A DNA stretch of 64,000 bases, from positions 1,364,001 through 1,428,000 of the forward strand of contig VNKQ01000002.1 in assembly GCA_016508695.1 (NCBI GenBank). Direction: 5' to 3'. Shown here in pieces: positions 20,852 through 32,640 of this stretch. The position numbers and the translations under genes are program-made. Origin of the DNA: Hyphodiscus hymeniophilus (taxonomy: Eukaryota; Ascomycota; Leotiomycetes; Helotiales; Hyphodiscaceae). Under the pieces are notes generated by a model. The model worked only from the letters and a program-made list of their open reading frames with translations, was not told where the DNA came from and ran no database searches. The number at the start of each line of letters is the position of its first letter. Position 1 is the first letter of the stretch.

Positions 20852-23800
20852 TCACGAGAAGAAATAGTCGCTCTTCTTGAGTCTAGTGACATCAAAGCTT
20901 CCCTACAGACCAGTCAGCATTTTTGTTTTGAAATTATCGCGGAAAAACATTACCTTCTCAGGTACAGGAGGAAATGATATTGGAAGCCACACCCATGACT
21001 GCCGAGTCGCCGACGTTTGTGTAGACGCATGGAACTGCTTTTCGAAGGCAGGAGTAGGTTCTTCCAGGATACAGTCTTCGTTCGTACCGCTATTTTCCAG
21101 ATCGGCATTATTAATGATGGCATCGTTGTCATTGGCGTCCAAAACATTCCCATTATCATCACTAGATCCGGCTTCTCGAGATGGCATCTCTCCCACGGCC
21201 ACGCCTCTCATGCTCTCATCCGGCATCAAGTCATTCTCACCGCCCATTTCTTCCCAGATGCTTCCAGGGGTGACCATTTGCTTTCCTTCTTCCACCTCTT
21301 TTAGGTCAGATGATGCAAGAAGTTTCAATCTTTTACGCTCGAGAAGCAGTTCGTGCGTCTTTGCATTTTTCATTATCTTCCGCTGTGACCGACGGTAGGT
21401 GCTGATCTTTTTGTACGCAGGACTTTCGGGACGAAGCTTGGCGAGATACATGTAGCCCTTGTATCTAGCCGCAAATTCGGCCGCGAGGCGCCCGATGACA
21501 TCGTCGCTATGGATTCGAACAAATGCATCCCTCAGAACATCATTCATAGCGCCTACATCCGCTGCGTGTGTCCAAAAAGAATCGTGAACTGCTGCAAACG
21601 AAAGACCCATTTCGTCACATTGCAAAGCCGATAGAATCATATGAGTGGCGTCCAAGGAATGGATGAAGTTCGGTGGGAACGCTTGAAGTTGCTTACGTTT
21701 GTTGACGGGGTCTGATCGATGAGGGTCTGATAGATGCAGGCTTTGCATATTAGTGCGAACGGTTTTGTTCTTTGCAACACGATAAGGCTGAACTACCGGC
21801 ATGTGCAAGGGAGTCGTCCAAATGACACTTGATTTGAAATGATCATTACCGTCGGCTGTTATAGGGCTGGCGTTTTTCTTTGGACCTTGGGGGAGCTCCG
21901 ACTCCATTCGATCAATCTGCTCGGGTGTGATGCCCGTGGAAATTCGACTGGCGCATTCTGCAAGCCAGTATTGGATATCGTGGGCACCCTTGAACATGGA
22001 TGAGAGACCGCCGAATATTTTCTTGGCTATATATGCTGAAAGAGTGCCCGAATTCAAAGTAGCTTCGTTAGGAAGATCGCCATGTGCAGCAAGAAGTTGT
22101 CTCCTTACTTGAGCTTTCGCACCGACGTAGGTAACGCCGTACACATTTGTCATGACTGTCTGCTTTACCGTCTTGCGGGTAATCTTCCCTTTCAGAATTT
22201 GGGCTTCTCTCACTCCTTTCTCCGCATCCCGAGCTATGCCCTCTTTCACGATCTCAGCAACGGCGGAGTAAACATCGGCGGGACGATCACCAGGTTCAAG
22301 ATTGACCTGCTTCGCTCCCCAAGCATCGCCTCCAAGAGCAGCATAGTGTTGCAATCCATTGCAGGTACCGTCTTGATGAACTGGCAGTCGGGAAACAAAT
22401 TTGGTTGGATCCGGACAGTCGAGTGCATTCTTGAGTTCGATACAGGCTGCGAGAGTCTGCCACGGATCCTCGCCCTTAAGCCACCACCGACGTCCTGCCA
22501 AAGGCTTCCTGGCCGAGTTGGATATGTCCTTTAGGTTCGTTGTCGTAAATTCTTCCCGTTCCTTCAAGCTTGCTTTGTCGAACCCAAAAACATTCGCCAG
22601 GTGTACCTTGAGCCACCTCAGCCCGTCCTCGCCAAGCTCCTTGCCCTCTCCAAAAATTAAAAGCCCTCTGCAATGATCTGCTCCCATGTGGTTTAAGTAT
22701 GGAGGGACTGGGTAGGCTCGCCCGCGGAAATCGACATTATGTGGGAAGTAGAAAACTTCATTTCTCAATGCTCGAGCAATCTCAAGTTGAAAGTTTTGGA
22801 AGCATCGTTGGGAGTGGTATCCACTTCTGGTGTTCTCGACGAGTTTGACTTGTCTGATCCACCGACGACGTTCCAATGGATCCTTTGACGGTTCTGGCTC
22901 GGAAGGCATCTCTAGGTTTGGATACTCTGGTGCGATATTGGCGATCGCCTCCCCCGAGTTCCAAGCCTCCAGCATAACATCAAAAACGGGCTGATTGATT
23001 CGCCATGATGTCTTCCCAAGGACATCAAGCCCCTTGAAGGTTTGCTCCATGTCTCCTTTGCCAATTGCAGCATCGATATAATGCCTCTGGTCTTTGTCGC
23101 CGAGCTTAATGCGCATGACTTTTGAGGGGTGGGAGATAAAACCACCTCTGTTGAATTCAGTCCAAGGTTCCGGCTCAACCAACATGGGAAGATGCTTCGC
23201 CAAGAGGCTATGGACAGGTTCTCGCTTCATCTGATTTACCAACACAGTGTTCGACGTAACAATACCAACCTTCTTCCCCATTTTGTACTGATGGCCATGT
23301 GAAAATGCAGGCTGCATTTGTGTGATGACCTCTTTCGTCTCCAAGTGCTCCTTTGCAACGGGAATCTTGGCAGTGTCGATCAGAGCAGACATCAAAAACG
23401 CTCCAACCTTGGCCTTCATCGCCATAGGCCACTGATTCGCCGCAATTATGCTGGCCATGCTTTCGCTGTCAGCGGCAGACGAAGGGGTACCACGAAATCG
23501 CATTATTCTTTTCAGCACGTCAGGGTTGAAACGGCGTTTGCCATTGTTGGGAGTTCCCCAATAATTAGCCTTAGCGTCTTTCTGAGCGACTTCAAACATT
23601 GCCTCCTCCTCTACACTGCTCGCAATGGCCATAATCGCAGTCGATAGCGGCAGGCCTTTGTCCACTCCAAGGTTACTAAAGGAGCCCATAACAGCGAGTA
23701 TGGTTAACGCTGCTAGTTTGTCTGTTGGAACCATTCGAAGGAACGGACCGTACAGGCATCGCTCCTGGTCCTTGGACATCTTCTTCTCCTTGAGTTCCGA

Positions 23801-25117
23801 TAGCTCAACCTTGTCCAACTCTTCCCGCAGAGCTTCTTGCAAGGCCTCTTGCCACCTCCACATCCTAGCACCTAGAGATTTCGTTTGCAAAACGGTATTC
23901 AGCCCCATCTTCGCCAGATTCGAATTCTCCTCCCTCCAACGCTCGATAGCAGAGCTGACAGCATCTTCCTCCAGCCTAGTTTGGATTTCCCGTTTTTCTT
24001 CCCTGGAAAGACTCTCCATATTGACAGCATCCACTGTCGAAAATAGGGAGAGCGTCTTCTTCAAAGCCTTCAGTCCCAGCCCCTTTTGCTGCATCGGGCG
24101 AACAGCTGGAACAGCTGTATCAACTCTCGTGACCGAAAGATCGATTGATTCGTTCTCGGCGTCGAAAAACTCATCATATTCATCAAGTGACTCAGCCAGG
24201 TTGTACGTCGGGCAGATGTGGGTGATTTGATTCAGCTCCTTCGCATTCAAGATGTCCAAGCCAAGAACCTCCAATCCGTGATCTCCTCGTACCATATCCA
24301 TATAGCGTTTCACCAATCTATTCCTTTTAGCAACATCTTGTGACTGAAGTGATGCCTTCAACATATACGCCACCGTATCGGCATCGAAAGGAATCATTTT
24401 CCGCCGAATTTCAAGCTCGAACCAAGTGTGCATGGCTTGTGTCGCGGACGAGCTAGGTTTCATCATGATCTGTTCGACCGATGCTCGCAGGTATTTGTTG
24501 TGAAGTTCGACCAGGCCCGACTCATCCCCCAGCATCCCAAGTTTTTGTATTCGTTTCAATATCACCCCAGCACGTTCGATTCTACCAACATGTAGACAGG
24601 CCTCCAAAACAGACAGTATATCCTCTGCATCACCACCAATTCCAGTACGGCCGTTTCGATATCGCCGAGGAGCTGTTGCCAAGGATCCACCAAGCATCAA
24701 TGGGTTCGAGTATTCGAAAGGTCGAAGGCTGGAGAGGGGGTTGCCAAACGGTGTCTGGCTGTCCGGAAGATTGGCATCGCGATAGTTCTCAAAGGGTATG
24801 TCGTCTATTGGTCTGAAGCTAACTGCTGATCCTATTTCTCGCCGTCGAGGGAAATTGGGAAGAGAAACATCGTGCGGAGGCTGATAATCAACAGCAGTGG
24901 CCAAAGACCGACGAGGAGAAAGGGTATGATCTTTCGAGTTTCTCCTCCTCCTTGATTCAAGAGGTTGTGGTCGAGAGTCGGCTGTTATTGACCTACATTG
25001 AGATCTGCGAGGCGTGCTATAACCTGTCTGAAGTCGAGGAAGACGGGGTTGATCGTTGGAGAGTATTTTTCGAATCGCATCCGGGCGAGCCTTTTGTCTT
25101 GCTGCTCGGACAAGCAT
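20852..25117 (-). CDS. RPO41: Mitochondrial DNA-directed RNA polymerase Rpo41
   Basis: Two exons: 25117-20954 and 20902-20852 (1,404 aa). The 51-nt intron (GTAATG..CTGTAG) replaces a spurious end with GSFDVTRLKKSDYFFS, the expected Rpo41 C-terminus. The frame stays open 63 codons upstream, but the ATG at 25117 begins an Arg-rich, acid-free leader (MLVRAARQKARPDAIRK) that fits a mitochondrial presequence, so I chose it. The C-terminal half is a T7-phage-like polymerase: HQDGTCNGLQHYAALGGD carries the motif A aspartate, RKTVKQTVMTNVYGVT the motif B Lys and Tyr, and AAVHDSFWTHA the motif C aspartate. The N-terminal third matches the fungal Rpo41 extension (PPR-like helices). It transcribes the mitochondrial genome. 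ATP25 lies head to head 2 kb away. Confidence 0.97.
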
Positions 25118-27138
25118 GTTTGAGTATAACGTACATGTAATCAAAAGAACAATTAAAACTACTAAAGACAGAAAACGACAGAAAGAAAGTGGTGATACAG
25201 AAGCATCGAATCGCTGAATTGTGAGGCAAGATCTACCTGAAGGACGATTGTCGCGTGAGATAGGAGAGCTCGTCGAAAAATTTAGACAGCTTCTTAGGTC
25301 GACCAATCACCGTTGGTCTCGGCAAAACGGCTTAGTAAACGACTTGTTTTGTCCTAGACCCCTGAATGCTAAAGCTTTCATTCGTCAACAACGGGTGCTT
25401 TGACAATAACATATACGCCCAGATAATGCAGACAGTGTTTTTTGTCACTGATTTCTGACTTTGGCTTCGGCATCGTCCAGAGAGTAAGTATATGGGGAGC
25501 GGTAGCGAGTGTGAGATTCGCTATGTGAAGCAAGTTGAAATAGCCCGTCCCTACAAAAACGTTTCAAAGGTTCAAGCGGTCTCGGCTGACAGAACTGGAA
25601 TTCCTGATCACGACATTGACATTCCTCTACATCACTTGTTTAGGTGTGTCACTCTTCTTACTCCTTCTCCCATTTTGCACCAATCAATAATTCTTGTCTC
25701 CTATGTTGTCCACCTGTGCCATCTCTCTTGCCCTGTGTGTCTCTCTGAAGAAAAGCACTGGAATACGGATAGATCCTCCCTGGTCAGCGCCATTCTCAAG
25801 ATCTACTTCTCCTTTCGGTACAAAGCTGCAGAGCTGCTACCGCCTGCGCTGTAGACGTTGGTATAAAAGTAGTTCACGGGACCACTCGCTGCTGTGAAAG
25901 TACGCTGTTTTTCAACTCTTCAAAAACCGGTTTGCCTGTAATGATATCTTCGATGGTCTTTATTACGATCGTGGCGACCATCTTCAGTACCCAAACAGCA
26001 AAATCGTCGGTGCCAATGAGGCATAGCACTCCGATGGGTGTTGTCTTTGATGCCAAAGACATTTACCTCTGAGGTTATCGAATATGGGGTCTTGTGAACA
26101 ACATCAAAACGATATGCCCAGGTTTCATCGACATTTTTAGGGGTTTGCAGGCTGTCAGTTGTTCTATGCAGCAATTATGATCTTGTTCCCTTTTTTTCGG
26201 CCATCTTAACTTACATGTCTCCTTGACGTACCAGGCTGAAGTTTAGTCTAGCTGATAATCTAGAGGATTCAAATTCTCATAGAGCTGATGTCAGAACGTT
26301 TGAGATTTACCGTCCATATCTGACACAAATTGCATAGTATTGCAGGGGCTAACAGGAGCATTGCGTACTCTACTTATGCATTATCTCTGATTACTTAGGC
26401 ATACTTTCAATGATTGTAGCCCCAACGAGTCACTCTCTGTCAACGGAACAAATCTTAGTATGGCGAGAGCAGCGTTCGATGGTTGCGGTCTACATAACGT
26501 ACTTTGAAAATTTATGTAACAGATAGCAATGAAATAATGTCTTCCTATGAGGAAATCAAGACGAAATCTGAAAGGCTGACAGAAAGAATGGCGAGCGGAA
26601 TTGATCATTTGCGCAATAGCAGAGACTACCTTGCAGACAGACCCTTTGTGGACCCGCGATGTGCTCACGAGTAAGAGATAGAAAATCCTGGAATACTGCT
26701 ACCAATCTTGACTCACTAGCTAGAAGCTCAGTTGGTATTGATCTCAATTATACTGCAACGAAGCGATAGTCGCCACGGGTACGGTACTAAAGCAATGATG
26801 GTTATTCTTTGTTTCGAGGATAATCGACCTATATGATAAAACCTGGTAAGAACACGTGAGCACGTGACAGTAGAGTCACAGTACCGGTGAGCTAGGTATT
26901 TAGCAGGATTATGAAATTGGTTCTGTGGGTGGAAGGAAATACAGTTAAGCTACTATCTCCTGGTTGCCACAAGGAACAAGACAGGATGAATCGGATTCGG
27001 AGTTTGAAAGAAGAGGTTCGAAGATTGACGTTGGAATTTTAGTACACCAGCTACACCAGGTAGGAGCAAATTTCGCGTAGCTTTTTCGACTCGCAGGCTT
27101 GAACATCCAACCTTAGGAAAAGCTTCTCAACCGCAACA
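25118..27138. promoter_or_regulatory. Long divergent intergenic region between RPO41 and ATP25
   Basis: About 2.0 kb. Several minus-strand frames of 60-95 codons (25874-26062, 25920-26174, 26381-26668, 26556-26747) overlap each other and have no recognised domain, so none is called. Two adjacent CACGTG boxes at 26853-26858 and 26861-26866 lie 273-286 bp upstream of the ATP25 ATG. Confidence 0.55.
26853..26866. promoter_or_regulatory. Paired CACGTG E-boxes upstream of ATP25
   Basis: Two CACGTG hexamers are separated by two bases (CACGTGAGCACGTG), 273 bp upstream of the ATP25 start. A dyad of bHLH sites is unlikely by chance in such a short span. Confidence 0.5.
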
Positions 27139-29364
27139 ATGGTTGTTAGTAGAGCATTAAGGGCCACTGGATGTGCCAGCTGCAGACTGAACCTCTTGAG
27201 AAGCTTCACTGCCATTGCTGGTCTCCCACCTCGAACTCCATACCTTAATGCAAGAATATCCTACCTACCCTCCGCCCCTCGAGTTCGATTCTCTTCAAGC
27301 ACGATTGACAATGGCGAGCAGAGTCCCGGGACTCCCAACAAGACTATAGAAGAGGAGAAGCTCGATGAAGGTGTTGCGGAAGAAATGGCAGGTGAGGACA
27401 CGGAGGCAGCTGGAAGATCCTCAGAAGTGTCTGCGGTTCCATGGTATCTTGAAGTAAACGCTCCACAACCGGAACCACAGCCATTGTCGGAAAGACAACA
27501 AATTCCAGAGCTACCAGATTCACCTCCGCCTACACTACAGCCGTTACTTCAACAGATATCAGTCGACCTAGGTCTCGACAGTCTCACGCTTCTCGACCTC
27601 CGAAAACTCGATCCTCCTCCAGCCTTGGGAGCGAATTTGATCATGGTCCTCGGCACTGCACGCAGCGAGAAGCATTTACACGTCTCGGCAGATAGGTTAT
27701 GTCGATGGTTGAGGAGCACATACAAGTTGCGGCCTGACGCAGACGGATTGCTGGGAAGAAATGAGCTGAAGTTAAAGTTGAAGCGAAAATCGAAACGAGC
27801 GAAGCTTTTAGGCAAAAGCACTGCTGATAATGAGGATGATGGTGTGCGTACTGGTTGGGTCTGTGTTGATGTTGGTGTTGTGGATGGAGCTGCGGGCTCG
27901 ATGAGCTCTCTCGCAGAGCCCTCAGGCTTTGTCGGTTTTGGTCGTAGAACTGATGGGGTTAGGATCGTTGTCCAAATGATGACCGAAGAAAAGAGAGAAG
28001 AAATGGATTTGGAAAGACTCTGGAGCGGGATCCTCAAACGCGGGGTTCCCGATGCAATTAAGGCTTCGGATGAAGCCACAACCAGTGAGCCTTCCAACTC
28101 TGTGCCAGAGCATACACTCACCTATGGGTCAATGCCAAGACTAGGAAATGGACCTTCGATTGTTTCCCACTCACGCGGCTTCCATACCTCGGCGCGGAAC
28201 CTTTTTGTGGAGGCTGGGGCCATTAAGCCAGCCAAAGAAGGGCCTATACCCGAGTTCCAAGCTACTCAGATTAACATAACGGAGATGCCTGCTTTAAATG
28301 ACATCCAGGAGATTGTAGCAAAATATGTTGGTGCAGGACAATACGAAGAAGCTACACAATACTTGCTCCAGCAAAAGAACGATACTCCTGAGCTTCAGAA
28401 TGAAGCATGGCGACGATTGCTGTTGAGTCAGTTGCGAGTGTATCTGGAAAACGTCCCCAGCGACCAAGCGCTTCTGGATTTGGGGCAAAGCGCGACTGAT
28501 CGTGATTCGACGCTCTTGTTGAAGTGCTTTCACCAATCTCTGTCTCTGTATCCGTCTAAGTTTGAAGGGGATATGCAGGTCTGGCTGTACTGTTATGCTA
28601 GGAAGCTCGGTCATACTGGGTATAACTTTAAAGGATTGATGACTCTTCTTGAGGAGATCCAGATGAATGGGGTCGAGGTCTCTACGAAATCTTATCTACA
28701 ACTCCTACGGAGCGCCCTACAAGTCCAGCACGTCGAGGGAAAATATCATGGCCCTCCACGGCATAGGGTTGAGGGTGCGATGAAGATTCTGCAGGCAATG
28801 TACGATCGAGGGCACAACATTCTCACAGAAGACGTTTTCGTCACGTTGCAAGAAGCTACCGCACCTATGCCAGGATTGGAATCAGAAAACCCTTCGATAT
28901 ACACAAGCTCAAGCGATACCTTCGACCTCCCTAGCAAGAAAATGAGCGCCATCCAGCGGCGTATCCACGTTCTCATGAGGTCGATTGATATGCCAAAGTT
29001 CCGGGCGGAATCCAGGCTTCGACTACTGGACTTGTATTCGAGACAGAATAATTGGAAGGAATTCTGGGATCTCTGGAGGCTTGCACTTCGACAGGGACAA
29101 CCCCAAACAGCTATTTTGTATGCATTTATGTTCAACAGAGTCGCCGAGACCATGCACCAGAAAGCGTGCATTAATGTTCTCCGGACTTGGTTTCCAGATG
29201 TGCAACGAGAGGTTCCAGCTGTACCACTTGAGGGAGAAGTTGCACGTGCTATACAGGCCTGTTTGTTGGTCGCCGATCCATTTGTTGAACGCGATTCCAA
29301 CAACCCGAAAGCGAAAGGAGAATGGATCTCTATGTGGCGAACATGTACAGGATCGGGGAACTAG
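27139..29364 (+). CDS. ATP25: Mitochondrial ATPase synthesis protein 25 (RsfS domain + Atp25 domain)
   Basis: Single exon, 741 aa. Residues 1-55 form a mitochondrial presequence (Arg/Ser-rich, MVVSRALRATGCASCR, with RVRFSSST near the cleavage zone). Residues about 95-240 are the RsfS/ribosome-silencing-factor domain, with VPWYLEVNAP, DLRKLDPPPALGANLIMVLGT and RLCRWLRSTYKL in pieces. A second processing-like site GFHTSARN (about 348) divides it from the C-terminal helical Atp25 domain (about 365-735). In yeast the two halves are separated in the mitochondrion; the C-terminal part stabilises the ATP9 (OLI1) mRNA and the N-terminal part acts in ring assembly or at the ribosome. Length and order match filamentous-fungal Atp25. 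Confidence 0.95.
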   Translation: MVVSRALRATGCASCRLNLLRSFTAIAGLPPRTPYLNARISYLPSAPRVRFSSSTIDNGEQSPGTPNKTIEEEKLDEGVAEEMAGEDTEAAGRSSEVSAVPWYLEVNAPQPEPQPLSERQQIPELPDSPPPTLQPLLQQISVDLGLDSLTLLDLRKLDPPPALGANLIMVLGTARSEKHLHVSADRLCRWLRSTYKLRPDADGLLGRNELKLKLKRKSKRAKLLGKSTADNEDDGVRTGWVCVDVGVVDGAAGSMSSLAEPSGFVGFGRRTDGVRIVVQMMTEEKREEMDLERLWSGILKRGVPDAIKASDEATTSEPSNSVPEHTLTYGSMPRLGNGPSIVSHSRGFHTSARNLFVEAGAIKPAKEGPIPEFQATQINITEMPALNDIQEIVAKYVGAGQYEEATQYLLQQKNDTPELQNEAWRRLLLSQLRVYLENVPSDQALLDLGQSATDRDSTLLLKCFHQSLSLYPSKFEGDMQVWLYCYARKLGHTGYNFKGLMTLLEEIQMNGVEVSTKSYLQLLRSALQVQHVEGKYHGPPRHRVEGAMKILQAMYDRGHNILTEDVFVTLQEATAPMPGLESENPSIYTSSSDTFDLPSKKMSAIQRRIHVLMRSIDMPKFRAESRLRLLDLYSRQNNWKEFWDLWRLALRQGQPQTAILYAFMFNRVAETMHQKACINVLRTWFPDVQREVPAVPLEGEVARAIQACLLVADPFVERDSNNPKAKGEWISMWRTCTGSGN

Positions 29365-29872
29365 TGCGAGGTGTTGTACGATATAGAAAAGAATTCACAA
29401 CTTAAGTGTATAGATATACGAGAGCCAATGGGATCAATACAGGTGAATTCATCTTACCAAAGCTGGCGTAACCTGGTGGACGTGAGAAACCTGTAAACTG
29501 ATGCGCACGAGTTCCATGTTATACAAGCACGAGTTTAAGTCACGATTACGACTGACAGCCACCAGAGGAACTCGAAAATACTTGATCAGGTGAAACTCGC
29601 CGGAGCAGCCTATTCCAAATGATTGGTGCGCAGGCCAGTCGGTCTGCAGTGGCGCCTCCCGAAGACCTGCATTGAGGCCCTGCAAATCGTCAGAGCAACC
29701 CCATCCAGTCAGACGACACCAAAATGAGGATCCGGAAGCTTGTTTGAAAGAACGCAACTTCCATTTAATCTTCATGTTTACCTTCTTTTTCATGCAAACT
29801 TGAACACTGGCGGTACTGAAGCTATTTCGTTTGAAGTTCTGGTGAAGGCTCGTAAAGTTCTCAGGCACCAGT
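29365..29872. other. Intergenic region between ATP25 and S1/P1 nuclease gene
   Basis: These 508 bases contain the ATP25 3' flank and the nuclease promoter. No gene and no striking element is seen. Confidence 0.6.
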
Positions 29873-31005
29873 ATGAAGCTTCTCAGTCATCTGCCAGCTT
29901 TCGTTCTCTTCTCTTTAGTACCACACGTCTACGCCTGGGGAACAGTAAGTTCTTTCAATACACCATCAATTCAAGTTGGATCCCCGCTGCTTATGGACAA
30001 CGCAAACATTGTGTTTTAAAGCTCGAAAAACCCACACTGACACGCTGGCAGCTAGGTCACGAGACCGTAGCCTACATTGCAAGCAACTTCGTCGCACCAG
30101 AGACGGAGACTTTCTTCCAAAAGATCCTTCATAACGATACTACATCGTACTTAGCCGGTATTGCTACCTGGGCGGATTCCTTTCGATACACTGCTGCTGG
30201 ACGATTTTCTGCTCCGTTCCATTTCATCGACGCGAATGATAGTCCGCCAAGCACTTGTGGGGTGACGTTCTCTAGAGATTGTCCCGAGGCAGGATGTGTC
30301 GTTTCTGCAATTCAGAATTATGTATGAGACAAACTTGGTTCTTTCGCCACATCAAAGCTGATAAATGACAGACTAGTCAAATCTTGAATGAGGATCTGAA
30401 TGCCTATGATCGATTCATCGCTGCCAAAGTATGGACTCTCAAATCGGAACTGTCTTGAATGCATCGCTAACTCAATCACAGTTTGTGATTCATGTACGTC
30501 ACTTTCTACCATGATCTGACCCATCTCATGTCCGCAGTTTGTAGGAGACATTCATCAGCCTCTCCACGATGAGAATCTTGACAGAGGCGGAAACAGTATA
30601 GCGGTACTCTTTGGCGGAGTGAAAACTAACCTCCATCACCCCTGGGACACCAACATGCCCGAAAAGCTAATCGGCGGCTATGCCATGGCCGATGCAGAGA
30701 AATGGGCCGCTGCCCTTAGCACGGCCATCACGTCCGGAATCTACAAATCAGACGCTGCATCCTGGCTAGAAGACATGGACTTGAGTGATCCTGTATCAAC
30801 GGCTTTGGTTTGGGCTTCAGAAGCGAATGCCTTCATTTGCACAACGATCATGCCGGATGGGGTGGCTGCGCTAGATAATCAGGAATTGAGTGGTGATTAT
30901 TACACGAGAGCTGTGCCCGTTATTCAGTTGCAGGTTGCCAAGGCAGGGTATAGGTTGGCGAGATGGTTGGACTTGATTGCTGCTGGGTACAAGACGGAGC
31001 TGTGA
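29873..31005 (+). CDS. Secreted S1/P1-type zinc nuclease
   Basis: Five exons: 29873-29944, 30052-30321, 30372-30428, 30482-30493, 30538-31005 (292 aa). A signal peptide (1-21) ends in VYA, so the mature protein begins with Trp as in nuclease P1. All nine zinc ligands of P1 are present at exactly the P1 spacing (offset 21): W22, H27, D66, H81, H137, D141, H147, H170, D174. H137 is encoded by the 12-nt fourth exon (FVIH), which verifies that tiny exon. The enzyme cleaves single-stranded DNA and RNA (and 3'-nucleotides) outside the cell or in acidic compartments, and serves phosphate or nucleotide scavenging. The neighbours give no further clue. Confidence 0.95.
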
Positions 31006-31830
31006 GCAACAGGTGGAAATGGAGTGCGCTGTAGTTGTTCTGTATGTTGTACGTGTTTGATCTCAATACATTATTATGCCAACTTATTCAAGTGTAAAAG
31101 GTCTGGAAGATTGCTAGAACTGCTGCAGTAATATGCGATTATTTCCTTTCAGCTCCTTCCAAATTGCTTACTTCGAAACAGGATTTGTCACCCTCCAGAA
31201 GTGCCACATCGCAGAGCAGGAGTAGGGAATTGACTTACAATAGTCCTCTCAATGTAAAATCTCATCTCCTCTCAAATCAAACGGCTTTGGACAGAAACAG
31301 CTTGTGCGGCCCATCAAGCATAGCACAATTCTCAAGTACGGCACTCCATTCAAGGAATCTCGCCTCTTCATACCCTGGTTGTGTATTGAATTTGGTTATC
31401 AGAGCTCGCGTGCAACCATGTTCGCTTAGAAAAGGGGGCTGCACAAGCGATTTTGTTTACCTTATTGTATTTACTTCACTTCCATATATTCATCTCGTTC
31501 TTGAATCTCTTGCTTTCGAGATATGGATGTTCTTCGCTTAGTAAAACCCCCAGGATCCTAACTTTCAAAATATCGTTCAAGTTAGTTAGACCATGCGGGT
31601 GCTTCTTCTGTATACATAGAATTCTATTCAGCATGTTCCTTCTTCGTTCAGCAAAGCCCAGCAGCCTTATGCTTCGAAACGTTAAAGTGATACGGACATT
31701 TCTCTTATGTTCATCAATTCTGTACTTTCTATATTCAGCATACCTTTCTTTATTCAGTAACACCTACTACCCAAGATGAATCCAAGCAATCTACGCTGAA
31801 TCGCAGCAGTACAATTGATCTCCCTTCCTG
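31006..31830. other. Convergent intergenic region, AT-rich
   Basis: These 825 bases separate the ends of the nuclease and amidotransferase genes. Open frames here are Phe/Leu-rich by base composition and unconvincing. Several TTCAGCA-like words recur at 31620-31750 without forming a clear repeat. Confidence 0.55.
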
Positions 31831-32640
31831 TTACTCTAACAAAAACCTCAGAAACGCTTTTGATACCACAACCCCATCTTGGTATTTGTCCACCCTCCCC
31901 ATCATGTCTTTGAACTGTTCGTCATGGAATATACCTGATGCATGTCTGGCAATCAATAGCTCCCTCACAATCTCTTCATTAAATTCAGGGTGTCCTTGGA
32001 CCGTGATCACTCGCTTTGGAATGTACATCCCTTGTACAGCGCACTTTTCCGTGTAGGCTAATGACTCGACACCATCGGGGTAGTTGTACACGATGTCCCT
32101 GTGCATTTGATGCAAGGCCTGGTAGTATTGATTAGCTGACTCCTAGTGATCAAGGCAGAACCGCAGCAGGAAACATACCAAAGCAGTCTTCTCAAAGATC
32201 TCCTGCCCTTTCTTCGTCAAGTCAATAGCCGTAACACTCGCCTCCCAGCCTTTATCACTCCTATCGACCTTTGCCCCAAGAGCGCGTCCTACAATCTGAT
32301 GTCCAAAACAGACCCCAATAAGCCTCACTCTCCTCTGCTCCAAAACCTTCTCCACAAAGGTAACCAGCTTGAGTATCCAAGGGTCATGGTCGAAGGAGTT
32401 ATATTTCGAGCCTGTGACCAATATTGCATCTATGTCTTCTAGAGATGGGTATTCTTGTTTAGTGACAACATCGAATTTCGAGATTTGCAGATCGGAAGGA
32501 GAGAGAGCGGGTTCGAGGGCAGCTGCTCCTGAGTGAAGGAGTGCGGTGAAGACACCGCCGTAACCACCGTATTTGGTGCGTGTGCCGACGAGGGGTGTGT
32601 CGCATTCGAGGATTGCAATTCGGAGGGGGAGGGAAGGCAT
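31831..32640 (-). CDS. Class I glutamine amidotransferase-like protein
   Basis: Two exons: 32640-32179 and 32118-31831, with a 60-nt intron (GTATGT..TACCAG, phase 0), give 249 aa. The nucleophile elbow GVCFGHQ places the catalytic Cys at 111, and QGHPEF supplies His197 and Glu199, so the full triad of a type I GATase is present. The fold stands alone without a synthetase partner domain, like the small GMP-synthase-like amidotransferases of fungi (often near metal- or stress-regulated genes; from general knowledge). The acceptor of ammonia is unknown. The upstream in-frame codons have no ATG, so the start at 32640 is firm. Confidence 0.9.

Noticed and set aside
25874..26174. Overlapping minus-strand frames in the RPO41-ATP25 gap
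   Set aside because: They overlap each other in different frames and no domain or plausible splice was found.
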